Source of the DNA: Gemmatimonadota bacterium
Lineage (GTDB): Bacteria; Gemmatimonadota; Gemmatimonadetes; Gemmatimonadales; GWC2-71-9
NCBI GenBank assembly: GCA_016180765.1
Contig: JACPAP010000057.1
Location: 1 to 13,715, forward strand
Reading direction: 5' to 3'
Length of the DNA stretch: 13,715 bases
The notes under the pieces were generated by a model that was given only the letters and a program-made list of their open reading frames with translations, did not search any database and was not told the DNA's origin. The translations under genes and the position numbers were made by a program. Shown piece by piece: positions 13,273 to 13,715 of this stretch (within the stretch, counting starts at the first letter, position 1; every line of letters begins with the position of its first letter).

Positions 13273-13715
13273 GCGGCTCCACCCGGATCGTGCCGGAGGG
13301 CACGCTGGTGGATCGCGCGCTCGCGTATCTCGCGCCCGGACCGGGGGACAGCCTGGCGCTGGCCCGGGACGTCCTGGGAATCCCCCACCCGCCGCCGGTC
13401 ATCGCGGAGCGGCTGGCCGTGGCCCTCTTAGGGGCGGACCCGCGCGTCTCCCGGCTGGACGACGGCCGCTGGATGGTGGTCCCCGCGGGCGCCACGTCGC
13501 CCAGTCTTGAGGCGTGCAGCTTTGCGGTGGTGGATGTCGAGACCACCGGCGGGCGTCCGTCACGCGGGGACCGGATCGTGGAGATCGCGGTGGTGGTGGT
13601 ACGCGGGGGGACGATCGAGCCGGTGTTCGAAGCGCTGGTGAATCCGGGCCGTGGGATTCCACCGTTCGTCGCGACCCTCACCGGCATCACCGAGAGCGCG
13701 GTCGCCGACCGGCCC
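13269..13715 (+). CDS. DnaQ-like 3'-5' exonuclease-domain protein, N-terminal part (runs off window)
   Basis: The frame from GTG 13269 (GTGA overlap with arcA) stays open to the last base, giving 149 codons. The first 75-80 residues (LVDRALAYLAPGP, then ALARDVLGIPHPPPVIAERLAVALLG, then DDGRWMVVP) look like a small helical, possibly winged-helix domain. From residue 86 the sequence reads FAVVD89VE91TTGG, then DRIVEIAVVVV and ALVNPGRGIPPFVATLTGIT, which is the ExoI motif and following strand of the DEDD exonuclease family. It could be a DNA polymerase III epsilon-like protein or an exonuclease fused to a downstream nuclease domain such as GIY-YIG; the missing C-terminus decides this. Confidence 0.85.
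   Translation, partial: MSGSTRIVPEGTLVDRALAYLAPGPGDSLALARDVLGIPHPPPVIAERLAVALLGADPRVSRLDDGRWMVVPAGATSPSLEACSFAVVDVETTGGRPSRGDRIVEIAVVVVRGGTIEPVFEALVNPGRGIPPFVATLTGITESAVADRP

Overview
The window is high-GC bacterial chromosome, almost fully coding, with nearly all genes on the + strand and joined by 1-11 nt overlaps (GTGA, ATGA and TGATG junctions). Gene content (MutS2, DnaG, RecJ, RsmD, CoaD, Pta, an RsbV/RsbW/RsbU-like switch, KsgA, Rex, arginine deiminase, a DnaQ-fold exonuclease) and protein flavour suggest a Gemmatimonadota-like soil or sediment bacterium. That assignment is inferred from general resemblance; there is no rRNA or other marker here to prove it.

Layout. 2-1342 is the 3' part of mutS2; 1339-3117 dnaG; 3107-3814 a coiled-coil/zinc-ribbon protein; 3850-5610 recJ; 5774-6278 rsmD, broken by an apparent 11-nt deletion; 6275-6757 coaD; 6754-7743 pta; 7743-8078, about 8182-8583 and about 8640-10106 a three-gene partner-switching module (STAS antagonist, anti-sigma kinase, GAF-PP2C phosphatase); 10107-10958 ksgA; 10981-11000 a Rex operator; 11007-11627 rex; 11628-12030 a non-housekeeping insertion; 12031-13272 arcA; 13269 to the end, the start of an exonuclease gene. 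Functionally the run mixes DNA replication and repair, rRNA modification, CoA and acetyl-phosphate metabolism, stress signalling and redox control.

The most unusual structure is a set of five paired inverted arms, each arm built from short tandem units: mutS2 (1003-1104, 7-nt units), recJ/rsmD spacer (5586-5747, 9-nt units), pta (7164-7237, 7-nt units), ksgA (10313-10461, 7-nt units) and rex/arcA spacer (11627-12015, 11-nt units). The unit sequence is private to each locus, but the two arms at a locus match in inverted orientation. In the three genes the arms are built on the same plan, four 7-nt units (28 nt); only the left mutS2 arm is longer. All three are read through in frame and add low-complexity peptide to otherwise conserved proteins. 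In ksgA the arms enclose 31 codons of genuine conserved KsgA sequence, so they are not simply the ends of an inserted cassette. The largest pair encloses a truncated minus-strand gene for a four-helix-bundle protein of the 23S rRNA intervening-sequence (IVP/S23, Avd-like) family, which suggests that the smaller pairs are products of the same poorly understood process.
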